64,000 nucleotides of DNA from Tricholoma matsutake (Eukaryota; Basidiomycota; Agaricomycetes; Agaricales; Tricholomataceae): positions 4,464,001 through 4,528,000 of the forward strand of contig AP026543.1 of assembly GCA_026075535.2 (NCBI GenBank), read 5' to 3'. Shown here piece after piece: positions 43,275-55,798 of this stretch; the stretch's first letter is position 1; every line of letters starts with the position of its first letter. The notes beneath the pieces were generated by a model that was given only the letters and a program-made list of their open reading frames with translations, was not told the origin of the DNA and did no database searches. Position numbers and translations under genes: made by a program.

Positions 43275-46200
43275 ATGGCTCAAGCCGGCATTCTTGAATG
43301 GTCCAACTCCATTCGGTTTAATATGGCAACCGACCCAGGCCGCCAGCTCTTTCAAGACCAGATAAATACATACGGCTTTCTTTTTCTTGATGACTATTTA
43401 GACAACATTCTCTCTGGAGCCAAGCAAGAGTGAGCTTCTGGGGTTCTGTTTGGATATTCTCTTACTTTGATCTAGCCCTCTCATTGAATTAGTTAAGACA
43501 CCTGGTCGTAAGAAGGCTGTTTCGATGAAACCGAAGCCAACCTCCAAGTTGAGTATTGTCACCTCTTCATTACAGGTGCGTTGTGTTGAACTATGAAATC
43601 AATAATGCTCACTCTGATTTAGGATGAAGAAAATGACAAAGAGAACATTACGCCTATCAACAACTTTCACAAGGTACTGCTGGAGGCTAAGGAAAAGGCG
43701 CTTTATAAACCCCCACCACCCGCGCCATTTCAGTGTAATACGAATAACATGCAGCGTACTGTTCCTCTAGGCTTTGATACTGGAAGCATGCCTCCTGCGG
43801 TCAATTCTGTTCCTTCATCTAACGACCTCTCTAAAACACTCCCGAATGAGCAGGCTGATGACATTCTCAATCACATCGACCAAAACGAGTTATCCGCCAT
43901 TGCAGAAGACGACGAGAATGTTGAACAATCTGATCGTAGCCATGTCTCTTTCCAAGTGTCACGTCATGGCAATGATGCACAACCGAGGGTACCCCTCAAG
44001 GAAAATGTATCGACTTCGGGACGTACGGACGTCTCATCTATATTTCCCAAGGCCTCCGTCCAGGAAGAACCACAAGCCATGAACGTGACCACCTCTTCGG
44101 ATACATTCCATTCAATTGCTTTAGACTCTCCCCCAGCTCAACAACCGTCCAACGCACCTTCACGATCGCCGTCTCCTCTGCCTATTCCTGTCGTAGAATC
44201 CAAGCCCTCAGAAAGTCTTGAAGGCAAATACGAACAGTCGGTCGAAAACCACATGGCTCCTCTTCCTCCGTGGAACCCGCCCATTCACGTTGATATCACA
44301 AGTGTTCCTGCGCCTTCCGTGACTCCAGCTACGACAAGTTCATCCCTTGTCCAGGCCGTTGGTGCTGCTCCACTTCCTGATGAGTCTTCTCCTAAAGGTA
44401 TTGATCAGAACTCTGGTGTCTCTTTATACCCCGCACTTCCCGCACCAATGCCACTACGGAAATCAATGCGTGCACCACGCGACCCATCTGTTGGGTCAGC
44501 CCCTCTCAGTACCACCACGCCCGGTGCTCCGCTTGGTGGGAAGCGTACATCATGGCTCAAGAAGGCGAGAGAGGTCAAAGCATTGGAAGGTACCACTCGA
44601 AACCTTGCCACCCTTGGATTACCGGCAGGAATATCTCAACCTCATATGCCTTTTTTGACAAATCCCTTGAAAAGGAAGAGTGGAGATTTGACAACCATTC
44701 CTGCTGCAACGGGTCTAGAGGATGAAGAACGCCATTACAAAAATGCCAAAAATGCCGATGGCGATGTTGCACCACTACAACCCCAAATCTCCCAGCCTGC
44801 GAAAGGGAAGGAGAAAAAAGAAAAACAACAGGTGCCAGTCCAATTCTCACAGGACCAAGCTCTACATGGAGAACACGAAGGCATGCTAGATCGTCTTAAG
44901 AAAACTGTCGAAGGTCTTGGTGCACGTGTTGGGAAGAGCATGGGTAAATCGCTCGGTGCGGGAGCCGCTGGGAGTGCCCTGGCGGAAGCCCGAGCTGCTG
45001 CCGAGGCAAGAGTGGCGGAGAGGAACAACAAAGACGAAGAGCTTACGAGGATCGTGGCCGTTCTTCCTACTCCTGAAACCATTCCGCAGTCTATTAAAAC
45101 ACCTTTGGCATCAATAGACGAGCGTAAAACTACCAGTCCCTCTGTCTTGCTTGCATCCTCGACACAGGAAGCTGAGCGACGCCTTAGCATATCTGATCTT
45201 TTCTCACCAAACGATAGTGTAGCCAAAATCAAGAGCAAGGCATCTGAGAAGATATTCCAGATCACACCTCCAGTTAATCAAATTATCCTCGGCAACCAGA
45301 GCAATAGACATCGCGAGAGCGGAACGACAACGCCTCCTGATTCACCGCCTGCCACTCGGCCCACAAGTTTCACCCTGCCTTCTGGTCCCGTCTTCAACAA
45401 GCCACCCCCTGTTTTCATACCCCCAGCTCCCGCAAGTAAGCCTGTGCCCCCCGCAACTCAGGACTTTAAAGTTTCTCCTTCTGCTACCACGGTTTCCGAC
45501 CCTGGGACAGTGCAGCCTGCTCCCTTAACTGCGCAATCGACCATGGAAAGCGTGAAATCGGATGGACTTTTTGATCACGACGACGACGACGACGACGTCC
45601 CCGCTTGGATGCCCACGACACAGGATACCGAGTACTTTGGCTCTCAGGATGGCGTTGGACACACAAATGTCCTGGATGAGGACGATAGTTGGCCTCTTGA
45701 CGAGAAGCTTGCACCGGGTGCGCCATGGACATTTGGCGGCGGTATGAGCAAGGAGGATAGCATAACATGGAGCACTGCGCCTTCGCAAAGTCAGCGGCTT
45801 GATACGGTTCATTCGCACAAGGACCAGACGTCCTCAACCCGGCACGACAATGAACTTCAGACAAACAAGGTCATTCCTGGTGCTTTTGACATAGATATGG
45901 ACACCGAAGAGCAAGAGGTAAGCGTGATGATTACCGGCAACGATGTCGACCTGGAGGAAATGGTAATGGAGGGTGCGTCAACTGTAAGCCTTGTGGAAGT
46001 AAGTTTCTCGTTGTTCTCTTGGTCTAACAGTTGTTGAGTGGTGTTGTGCTAGCCGGCAGCGCCGAGAAGTCAAAGCCAAGCATCAATGGCCTCGTCTGCG
46101 TCCTCTCAATCTCAAGCTGGCTTCTTCGGCCAGGCTTCGAAACTATTGAATAGTGCGTTGGGAACTAGCAAAAAAGGAAAGCCGGAAGTCAAAAAGGTGC

Positions 46201-47214
46201 TACAGATGGCCGCTGTCGCTGCTAAGAAGGTTGTTATTCGAATGTCATCCCCGTGTCTGTTGCTCATTACGTTCAAATAGCAACAAGAAGAGAATGACAA
46301 GAAGACTGCGCGACTGAAGGACATGGAGAATCGACGTCAGCAGGCCATTCAGAGAAAAGCCGAAGAAGAAAAGGCCAGAATCCAAGAAGAAGAGAGGAAG
46401 TTGAAGGAAGAAGGCGAGCGCCGCAAAAGGGAACGAGAAGAAAACACAGAGAAACGGCCATTGAAAATTGCTCCTGGCAAAAAGGTAGGTATTTTGGCAA
46501 GAATATTTCATTCACATCTCTATATTTCATTTATAGGATGAAGAGCCCACTAAGAAACGTAAAGTCACCGTCGAGGTTGAGAAGAAACCGGAGCTCAAAA
46601 AGCCTGCCTCAAAGACAGCACTCAAGTCTACGACGAAGCAACAAACCACTCTCCATTCGTCCGCTGCTTACAACTCATCCTTCCAGCCAACGACAAATAT
46701 CAATGCCACGTCCATTCCCAAAACAAGTGAAGCTAAGTCTAAGCCTTTGATAACGGCCGTACAGAAAGGGAAAGGGAAAGGGAAAGCCCCATCGAGCAAT
46801 GCACCGATTGTAGAGGATGAGGTTACGCAGCCTTCACAGGTGGTACAGGCCCAAATGACCGCTCGAGCCAAAGCTCAGATGCAGGCCGCAAAACAAGCGA
46901 CTGTTCAAAGCGAAAGCATCGAGCTACCAGACATCAACAGCGAATACTCTGACTCTGATGATGAAGATCGCGTCAAGACGTTCGATCCTCCTCACTGGGC
47001 ACAGTCCCCTGAGTTGCGACAGGCGCTGCACGTACAGAGCACCATAAACCCTGACGACGTCTTTGGTTCAGTTAGGCCACTGAAGATGGAGGAACTGTTC
47101 AAGACACGGACGAGCAGATTTAGAGCGAGGACCAGCTCAGCGAATTGGACAGGTGCGGACCGGCTCACGCTGGAAGAGGAGAGAGAGTATGCAAGAAAGA
47201 TGGGATTCAAATAG
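43275..47214 (+). CDS. INCENP, inner centromere protein of the chromosomal passenger complex
   Basis: Scaffold that holds Aurora B at the inner centromere. The start is MAQAGILEWSNSIRFN, followed by a short N-terminal helix region (INTYGFLFLDDYLDNIL). In-frame exons then code a long Pro/Ser-rich disordered middle (43749-46037). A coiled coil of alternating Glu/Arg follows (46269-46485: ARLKDMENRRQQAIQRKAEEE and on). The C-terminal IN-box has SEYSDSDDEDR, FDPPHWAQSPELRQALHVQ and INPDDVFGSVRPLKMEELFK, the Aurora-binding signature. A run of seven Asp lies near 45580. Introns are at about 43433, 43575, 46000, 46230 and 46483. The frame ends at 47214. It is a full-length gene. Confidence 0.93.
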
Positions 47215-47466
47215 GTGCATCCGAGTCCCCAGCACAGGTCTCAGGAATATCTTGTATGATAGTTTTCATTGAACAGTATTAATAACTCAAGCTCCTGTAG
47301 ACTCGCAACCACTTCCTCGTATATATATACATCATGGAGCATGTCCGGTATCCATAGGTGTAATAATTTTATGTATTTTATTTTTATATTTTTCGGTTCT
47401 ATGATATGGGCTTGGCAAAAAATTCGGATTTGCAGTAACATCGTAGCACGCGCCTTATGGAAACAA

Positions 47467-48257
47467 ATGGCTCTACCTCAATCTCTACGTGTATCTATAA
47501 CGCCCCCTGAACTTGAACTCATCGCGTCCCAACAACTCATCGAAATCGTACCCCTCATATCAATGGAGAGAACCGCATTCATCTCGGTACGACTTCCTTG
47601 CGCACAATGGAATGTTAATTAAAACATTCAACACCCGCAGGGCGCGTACGGTCCTCTACGGCCGCCGAACAAAGCCAAGGTACCACTGTGGATGGCGTTC
47701 AATCTGAAGCTGAAGAAGAAATGTCATATCGTCTCGCCTCCTTGGCTTAATGTCGGTGCGTTCCCTTAAATATCGTTTTGAGCAACGATCAAAGGTAACG
47801 CCGCTGTTCATGGAAGACTACCTCCAAGATCGGCTGATCCGTGAAACGTCAGAACAAGGGTTCAGCGATCTTCCGTTCCGTTTTGCAGAAATATCGAAAG
47901 TGCTACTGGACGTGTGCGTCTTTCACTTGTCCTTTGGTTCTACGCAACACTCATTTCCCAATGTATCAGAGCCTCTGATGACCTCGAAAACCCCGATAAG
48001 CTTCGCACACTGCTCAAAGACCTGCGTGAAGCCCGGCAGGCCAAAAGTCGAGATGGTCTCAAAACACTCGACTACAGCGAACTCAGTGTACGCATTTCTG
48101 TGTGCTCTACATCTGCTCCGTGGTATATTAAGACTCTGATCAACAGCTTCCAAACCTTTGCTCGATGGAGATTAATGAAATTCGACCTTTCTTCGTTCAA
48201 TCTATGAGCGTCTTGGCAAAATTCCAACTGGAACGTGAAAATACCTCTGTGCCATAG
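47467..48257 (+). CDS. PSF2: GINS complex subunit PSF2
   Basis: Part of the CMG replicative helicase. Five exons: 47467-47586, 47641-47755, 47817-47913, 47970-48087 and 48147-48257. They total 561 bases, 186 residues, in phase. Motifs of the GINS Psf2 family are [99 protein letters not shown] and LPNLCSMEINEIRPFFVQSM. Length fits the family (about 200). It follows INCENP by about 250 bp on the same strand. Confidence 0.95.
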
Positions 48258-48478
48258 ATGAAGTTGTTCAGTACATGTGGTATCTTTCAGTCTACCCTAT
48301 GTATCAGCGCCCATGACTCCACGAACTCCCACTTGTTTATGTATCCAGCGAAGGAAGCTAATCTCAATCACAACATGGCGAAGTGTGCATCGTCCTCGAT
48401 AAAGTAACTTAGAAATTCATAAAACATGCATACTCATCAGGTTCCAACCTGTGTAGGTGCGCAAGTCAGACAGTAACG

Positions 48479-51400
48479 TCAGAGCGTCCTATCCTGTAAC
48501 TTCTGTAGCAACATCGTCATTTGCTGTTTCAGTTCGTTGATCTCTTTTAAGATCGTCGCTTCACTCGACTATCATCACCGTGATAAATAAGCCTTCTGAG
48601 CACTGCTTGCCATACCAAAAGTCTACTGACCTGTTGCGTATCTGGGAAAACCTTGACCAACTCTTCATATGGAACCTTACTGATTTTGAGCCCATTACAT
48701 TCGTCATCCGCCATGTCGGGATTCCTGATTTGAGGTGTGTCCTCTTCAATGTTGTCAATGCCCCGAAGCCAGTTCTTCGTCCATGCATTTTCAGGATGGA
48801 ATGACGCCTCGTAAAACGCGATCATGGCCAACGGTATGAAGAAAATAGTGATCATGACATATCGGTTGACCTGGAGAACGTCGTCAGTTCTAAGCCTTGG
48901 TGACAGAGACGGTAAGTTTCACTTGGGCATATGTTTTGGGGCTAAGGCGGAATCGTGAGAAGAACCTAGGAAGTACGTCATGAGGCGGATAGATAATATT
49001 AATGCCTGCAAAAAGACTTGCTCTAGAGGTGCAATAAAGACTGCTTCAAAGATGTTGAATGGCGCTGGATAAACATATGAATCTGGGGCTCGAATCATGC
49101 CTACAGTCTTGGAGGCAAAGAATGCCAGGTATTGTGCTTCTGCGTCCTCGACAACCTAAAGGTGCAATGACATCACATCAGAAGAATAACCATGAAGCGA
49201 GATACACTCACGTCAGAATAAGCTGAGGAGAACAATGAGATGAGGACGTTAAGCAGGATAATTGCAGTAACCGTATTCCAACTACCACAATGTCGGACAT
49301 AGTACGCTGAGTGCACAAGTGGGATGCTCACAAGTAATATAAAATGAGATTTGCAGCGCTAAGAATGTTGTAATATTTTAACGCGAGGACCTGTCATCGA
49401 AAGGATATTGGTCACCTTGCTTTATATTTTTCATAATCCGGCGACCTGACAGAACGATCAGCCGAGAAACAGTAGATCTGGAAAGAACGTCTTACTGTAA
49501 AAGGGCCTGGACCAACACATGAATTACCTGGAAACTTGTGTTAACTTGGCTAGCGCAAGAAATAAAGGCATCAAACGTACCGTAGAAAGGGGTTCAGTAT
49601 GCCCATCAGCTGCATCCAACGCATATAATGCTTGCGCAAATCCTATTGCAAGGACAGACAACAACTACGATTCTTCAATGAGCTGAAGGTTAAAAGAGGG
49701 ACCTCGGTTGGCGAACCGCAAAGAAGATGCCAGATTCTTTCAACATCCGTGCCACGCAAATCTGCATGGTGCCAATGTACCTAGAATTGAACAGATGTCA
49801 CAAGAAAAATGGTACTGAGCCTTACCTCCACTTACTTGTGTCGATCAAACACGGTGATAAGCTCTGAGCGCCAAAATTAGGACTTCTAAATGCATTGGGA
49901 TAGTACAACTCACTCATCCTAAGATCACAGTCAGAATTTTGAGAATGAAATGCAAACATGGCACATACCATATGAACGGTGCTACAAAGCTCAAAACCTG
50001 GAAGCTCTGCAGCCGTCTAGCTGCCACCTGATCACCGCTGGCACTCAGGCTGAGAAGGCGTAGGGTAAAGGCTGTGGTTAGAAGTGCATCCGTGACCAAC
50101 GAGATGACATTCCAAAATGAGAATGCCCGCCAGGTGACGAAACGAAGTAGCGTGAAAACCTAAATGGGTGTGAGTTGAAGCAGCGCGCAAGTAGGTTGAT
50201 CGAGACTACTCTGTGCAAGTCTAGAGTAATGAATAGAATAATTGAGGTCAATACTCTACCTAATTTGAGAAACATACCCTCGATAACGAATGAAAGTCCC
50301 ATAACGTAAAGAACAATCTCCCAAATATCAAATCCTGCATAGTTATCACCCAGCCGTTCAAGGGGCTCCCGAACTAGATGCCAAATTTGAACAGAAGCCT
50401 AGTAAGTAGACGAGAGATGTAGCATACCTGCTTGTGAATACACGAAAAGGAAGAAGAACCAGATTGCGATCCGAAAGACATTCTGATATCTATACAGGGT
50501 GAAAAGATCGAATGACTATTATAAGGAGAATCAACCTTGGAACCGAAAGCCTTGAAGGGTCTAGGTGGCCCCAGAAAGTATGCTCACGAGTCTCGGCGTA
50601 AGGAACATCTACAGGTCAATGTCAAGGCATGCATGAAACTCATGATCGACAATTACAATCAATTTCGTCATTTTCGTTGTTTTTCTGTATGAGATCTCCA
50701 CTCCAGAGTGCATTGACGACTGATGTAAGACGGTAAAAAATTGCTCATATAAAACGGAAAGATGGAGTTCACCCTCCTGAGCTTCAGTCGACGACAAGAA
50801 TATCGTACTGGTCATATTAATCAGCTTCCTGGTTAGACGTAGCAACTAAAAATTGATAATACCAATTGGAATCTATCGCCGTCTCCAAAGCACTGGACAG
50901 CTCACTTTCACCACCATCAGCCTGCCGATGCCGAAAGCGCTTTGACATTATTCCAGCCAAGGAATCATGCGCGGATAAATGTACTATCCTTCTAGCGAGG
51001 ACTTCACAAGCAAAGGCTTTCAACACCCCATGAGGATGTTGGATATTGAACAAAGGATTAAATGAACGTTACCCCGTCCCAGATTTTCGCCAAAGTCTGC
51101 AGGATTACGATTGGCATCTGACATAAATTCTACCCTTGCACGAAGGAGGCAATATGGAAGCTGCGAACGATCAGGAATCACAACCAAAATTAGGAGCACT
51201 ACTAACAGCTTCGACAAAGTCTCCTGCAGCTGCCCTGTAGGCAGATATGACTTCAGGTGTGATCACCCTGCTCGTCGGATCATTGATACCGGCAGGGTCG
51301 ACCTCTACAGGGAGCAAGGCAAGGGTAAGAACGCGAAGGCGTTTGATAAGTTCTGAAATATCGTGTGCCACTGAGTGAATTCTTCGACACAAGCACTGGC

Positions 51401-51503
51401 ACATACTAGTGAGAGTGTCCGGTGGCGGTTTAATGGACTGCACAGAAAGCAATGAAGCACGTTCTCCATTCTCCACACCTGCAGATCCTAGGAAATCTGA
51501 CAT
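48479..51503 (-). CDS. YVC1: Vacuolar TRP-type cation channel, Yvc1
   Basis: A Ca2+-release channel of the vacuolar membrane. The ATG at 51503 begins a cytoplasmic N-terminus with LRVLTLALLPVEVDPAGINDPTSRVITPEVI, YRAAAGDF, LPYCLLRARVEFM, NPADFGENLGR and CEVLARRIVHLSA. Roughly a dozen short exons then code membrane helices: RIAIWFFFLFVYSQA (about 50440-50480), KSFQVLSFVAPFIW analogue (49980) and ALLTTAFTLRLLSL (50080). The pore region has GFAQALYALDAADGHTEPLST (about 49570-49640). The C-terminus has MITIFFIPLAMIAFYEASF, IRNPDM, LKISKVPYEELVKVFPDTQQ and a final coiled coil (ILKEINELKQQMTMLLQKLQ). TGA is at 48479-48481. The two-gap structure agrees with fungal Yvc1. Reading is by eye across many introns. 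Confidence 0.85.
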
Positions 51504-51708
51504 TTGAATTCAACGGATCTAAATTTGAAACTTCATACTTAAAAAGTCAAGGGCGGTTGCCAAACAGACGCAAACAACCGCCCTACATTCCAACTTAAAC
51601 TATGCCTGTGAGTGTCACTTGTGATGAACGGCTCATTTTTCTCATGGGGATTCCCAGGCATACCATTCTTCTTTGAATGAGGATCCTGATGCTAGACTGG
51701 TAGGCAAC

Positions 51709-52296
51709 ATGTCTATCCTTCCCATCAAGACTAGAATCCGCGGTCCAGCACCAGTCGGTAAGGTTTCACGACACCATGAAGTTACTACACATTAAATGGC
51801 TTGTTAGCCGACCCCTCGCAAGGAGACATCATCGATGAAACTCTCGATCTTTTTCGCGCCAACTCTCTCTTTCGTAATTTCGAGATCAAAGGTCCCGCAG
51901 ACCGCACCCTCATCATCCTGATCCTTTTCATCTCCGATTGCCTTGCCAAGCTAGGCAGCGCGAAGACAGTGCCCACCCAAATCGAAGCCTCCAAATTGCT
52001 CAATACGCTGTCGGTAGACAATTTCCCCATTCCTGGGGATGCCAACTTCCCTTTGAATGCGCACTATGCTGCGCCTCCGAGTAGATCAGAGAGCGGTGAG
52101 TTGTCAATGTGTTTTATCTGATCGGCGTTACTGACGGACAGTAACAGATTACCTGCGGCAATACCTTACACAAGTGCGCCAGGAGCTAGCTGCTCGTCTA
52201 GTCGAACGTCTGTACGCTGATGGAACAGGCAAGCCGAGTAAATGGTGGATGTCTTTCCAAAAGAGGCGATTCATGAATAGAAGTTTGGGGACATAA
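51709..52296 (+). CDS. ARC18: Arp2/3 complex subunit 3 (ARPC3, ARC18)
   Basis: The 21-kDa subunit of the actin-branching complex. Three exons: 51709-51757, 51808-52095 and 52148-52296. They sum to 486 bases, 161 residues. The sequence starts [14 protein letters not shown], then [65 protein letters not shown] and [18 protein letters not shown], ending [19 protein letters not shown]. Length and motifs are canonical. Its stop is 68 bp from the stop of NOB1. Confidence 0.96.
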
Positions 52297-52364
52297 GACG
52301 CGACTGAATTGTACACCACCAGATATAAACTGATCACGTCAGTATGAACGAACAGTCTGATCGT

Positions 52365-53955
52365 CTACCTATGCCTCCTCTCATTGGGATTCTTCTTGCC
52401 GTATCCGATTTGTGGCATATCGCCATCCATTCCTGCAGTCCTTACCGTCCTTCCTTTTCCCCCCGTGCCAGCACTAATCATTTCAGGTACCCAGTCAGGA
52501 TCCATCCAGCTTCCAACGCTTGCTGCACCCATATTGCCTTCAACGCCTCTGCCAATGATCCCCTTCAACATCTTTGCCTCCTCTCGCTCCCGCTTTCCAT
52601 CCGCCTGCTTCTTTGCTCTCACGTACTCAATTTGATCTTCTCGCAAGATAAGGCCACCGCCTGAACCCTTTTTCGCTGATCCTGGTTTGGGTGCGGGAAT
52701 TGAATACTTCGTTCCCCGTGTTTTGTACTGGAAGTTGGGTTTGAGATGCACTTGCATTGCAGGTGCATTCGGTGAAGCACCGGGAGCTGCGATAGTTACT
52801 GAAACACGCAGAAGTGACGGGTTCCCGCAAGAAGGACAGAACTTCTTCGACGAGTCCTTGCAAATTCTACCCAAAAATCAGAATATTCATAAGTTCTTGA
52901 AAGACAAAATCTTGAAAGACAAAAACAGACTTGAAACAAGCGTGACACCGCATCACCCAGCTCTTCACCTTCTCTATTCGTTTTCCCTCGACTCCGACAA
53001 GACTTAATCTCATCTGCAATAACACATTCTGCATCGCAAAATCTGCCGTCATGCAGCCCGTGTCAAGCACCTCATCATCACTTTTGCGCTTCCCTTTGGC
53101 AATCCCGGAACCGGGCAGCAGATCAAGCGCACGCGATTTGTGCAAACCAACATTGCTGGGTGTTATCCATTCCCCTTCTCCGTCGTCAGAGTCTGATGGA
53201 TCATCAAAGATTGGACCGGATTGTGCTTGGGAAGGTGGATGTTCAGCAGGTGGAAGTGAAGACAAAGTGTCGTCCTGGACCGGATGAACCTCTACATCTA
53301 ACTGCTCGAGCTGCTCCTCTGCCCCTGCGATGGCTTCCTCTGGTTCCTGAGAGTCAGAAAGTGCCTCTTCTGCACCCAAGTGACGTTCTTCGTCCTCTTC
53401 TACAGGCCCCTCTAGAGAGGCATCCTCATTTTCTAGCACGACTTCTGCAACAGATACTGCTCTATTGTGCGCCGTACTTTGAGAACCCTACTGTCATGCA
53501 TGGTTAGCTTCCATGTTTGGCAGTGAATTGCCAAGCCACTTGCTTGATCAGGCTCTTTCTTTTCTACGGCCATTTCCTTCGCCTTTCTTCCCTGTTCATG
53601 CAACATATAGGTTAAAGCCAGAACACACAGATCTGGATGAGATAAAACAGCGTAATCTCCAGTTTTCTTGGCCCATTGGATGACTGAAACAATAATTAAG
53701 TAAATCAAAAACAGGTTGTAGACCAAACACACCATGAGCCAGGCTCGCAGAGTCGGGAGATTTGATTTCGATCTTCACGCCAGAGATCAAGCCCAATCGT
53801 TCAAAATGTTCTCGGGCGCGGTTGTCCTTCAGCTCCGCAAGTACCTGAGGAACAGTAAGATACGTTTCTGCCAAGCCTCGGAGGGGTGATAACGAGAGGA
53901 GCGGTCCTGCATCGAGTACAAGATTTTTACATCGCGGTAGTTGAGTAGCAGCCAT
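52365..53955 (-). CDS. NOB1: NOB1, PIN-domain endonuclease for 18S rRNA maturation
   Basis: Cleaves 20S pre-rRNA at site D in late 40S assembly. The ATG at 53955 starts the PIN domain: NLVLDAGPLLSL (first metal Asp), TVPQVLAELKD, FERLGLISGVKI, then an intron, and GDYAVLSHPDLCVLALTYMLHEQ with the later Asp. An acidic middle follows (residues with EEDEERHLGAEEAL). The zinc ribbon is C-H-A-C-F...F-C-P-S-C-G-N, split by an intron near 52875-52930. Then come PKPGSAKKGSGGGLILREDQIEYV and GRGVEGN, ending at TAG 52365. It is divergent from LEU2, with 133 bp between starts. Confidence 0.94.
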
Positions 53956-54088
53956 TATGTAACTTTCCAAAAATTGTCACGCGGATAAGATCTCTATGTA
54001 TATTCTATTTTCGGCCGATCCGACAGAGCCGATATGGAATGAAATCAATTCCGAGTCTGCAAAGCAATTCGAATTCGTTACCACCACA

Positions 54089-55421
54089 ATGGCAGCTAGA
54101 TCGTGAGTTCAGTGACCGTAACTTAACGGAAATTTAAAAAATATACAGATTCCGCATTGTCGTTCTGCCAGGCGATGGCATCGGTACGCGCCGTCAGGAG
54201 GTATCTGCCACTCGTATTGACGCGTTATATTAACAGGACCGGAAGTCGTCGAACAAGCCGTACGGGTTCTCGAGACAGTCAATGAAATATCCACAGATTT
54301 CGAGCTCAAACTCGAATCCCACCAGTTCGGCGGTTGTGCAATTGATGCTTTTGGCGAGCCCTTACCTCCCTCTACGTTGAAGGCATGTCAAGAAGCAGAC
54401 GCCATCTTAATGGGTGAATATAATTTTGCATTGTATCATCTAAAATCCTTCAACGACTCCCAGGTTCCATTGGTGGCCCCAAATGGGGTGTGAACGCGAA
54501 AGTACGGCCGGAACCCGGACTACTTACTCTCCGGAAGACTCTCGGGCTCTACGCTAACATCCGTCCTGCGAACCTTGCCTCCGATGCACTCCTTGAATAT
54601 ACTCCTTTACGACCCGAGATCGCGAAAGGGGTCGATATGGTAGTCATCCGAGAGCTTATCGGTGGTGCATACTTTGGCAAACGCAAAGAAGAAGGCGTTG
54701 AGCCTGATGTAGATACTGCATGGGATACCACAGTTTACAGCGTCTCAGAAGTCCAGCGTATAACCCGCGTTGCAGCTAAAGTTGCGATGACGACTAACCC
54801 TCCTATGGAAATTCACTCGATTGACAAGGCGAACGTGCTCGCAAGCTCTAGATTGTGGAGAAGAGTGGTCACTGAAACTTTGACTAACGAGTTCCCGCAG
54901 CTCAAGCTCCACCATCAATTGGTCGATTCAGCTTCGATGTTCATCGTGTCAAATCCCAGAAAATTAAACGGCGTCATTTTGACCGAAAATCTTTTCGGAG
55001 ATATGTGAGCGCGACAGCAATTTGCTACTTAATGGCATTATTCATTTGATTGTTTGCCAGACTTTCTGACGAATCAAGCGTCATACCTGGATCTCTGGGA
55101 CTCCTTCCATCTGCTTCATTGGCCGGAGCACCTTCTTCTTCCCCCTTGTCTTCCGACTTCAAGCCAACATCAGGCCTCTACGAACCCATACATGGCTCTG
55201 CCCCCGACATCGCAGGCAAAGGTATCGCCAATCCCATCGGCACCATTCTCAGTGCTGCTCTACTCTTGAGATATTCTTTGGGACTCGAAAAGCCAGCAAA
55301 AGCAATCGAGGCTGCTGTTCGGAAGGTCCTGGATGATGGACTTAGGACAGTAGATCTTGGCGGAACGGCCAGTACAAAGAATACTGGTGACCGGATTATT
55401 GAGGAACTGAAGAAGTTGTGA
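54089..55421 (+). CDS. LEU2: 3-isopropylmalate dehydrogenase (LEU2)
   Basis: Third step of leucine synthesis. The start at 54089 codes MAARS, an intron, then [12 protein letters not shown]. Three further introns separate the blocks [152 protein letters not shown] and [14 protein letters not shown]. Catalytic residues of the family (K in DKAN, D in VDSA, and GIANP) are visible. The stop is at 55421. Length is normal. Confidence 0.96.
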
Positions 55422-55798
55422 GCCACCTGGCAGGAGGCCCGATATAGGTGGAAGACCAAAGAATAGAGAAGCATGTACAATATTTTGCCACAAACTCAAT
55501 TCCAAGTTGTCTTGGAAGCCCCTGGTTACGAAACTGATCACCACAATCTAAACAACAGGCAGCGTGGTAAGCTTCCTCAGCCTTCCTGCATCAGTCCAAG
55601 ATCCAAGACTTGCATACTTTATTCCTTGAGCTTCACTTTGATTCTGAAACCGAGTCCTTCAGACTCGTGAATTGTCTAGAACGAAAAACAAAAAACAGAC
55701 TAGTACTGTTGATACATCAAGTAATACGCTCTGAACTTTCCTGGGAAGCAAAGAATTATCGGATGACGCCCTATGGCTACGCGACTCCAGCTTCTTTC
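55422..55798. other. Convergent 3' region, no gene
   Basis: Lies between the stops of LEU2 and the branching enzyme. A frame at 55473-55670 has no recognisable content. Confidence 0.5.

Noticed and set aside
45580..45600. GAC repeat read as a microsatellite
   Set aside because: It codes an Asp run within INCENP and needs no separate feature.
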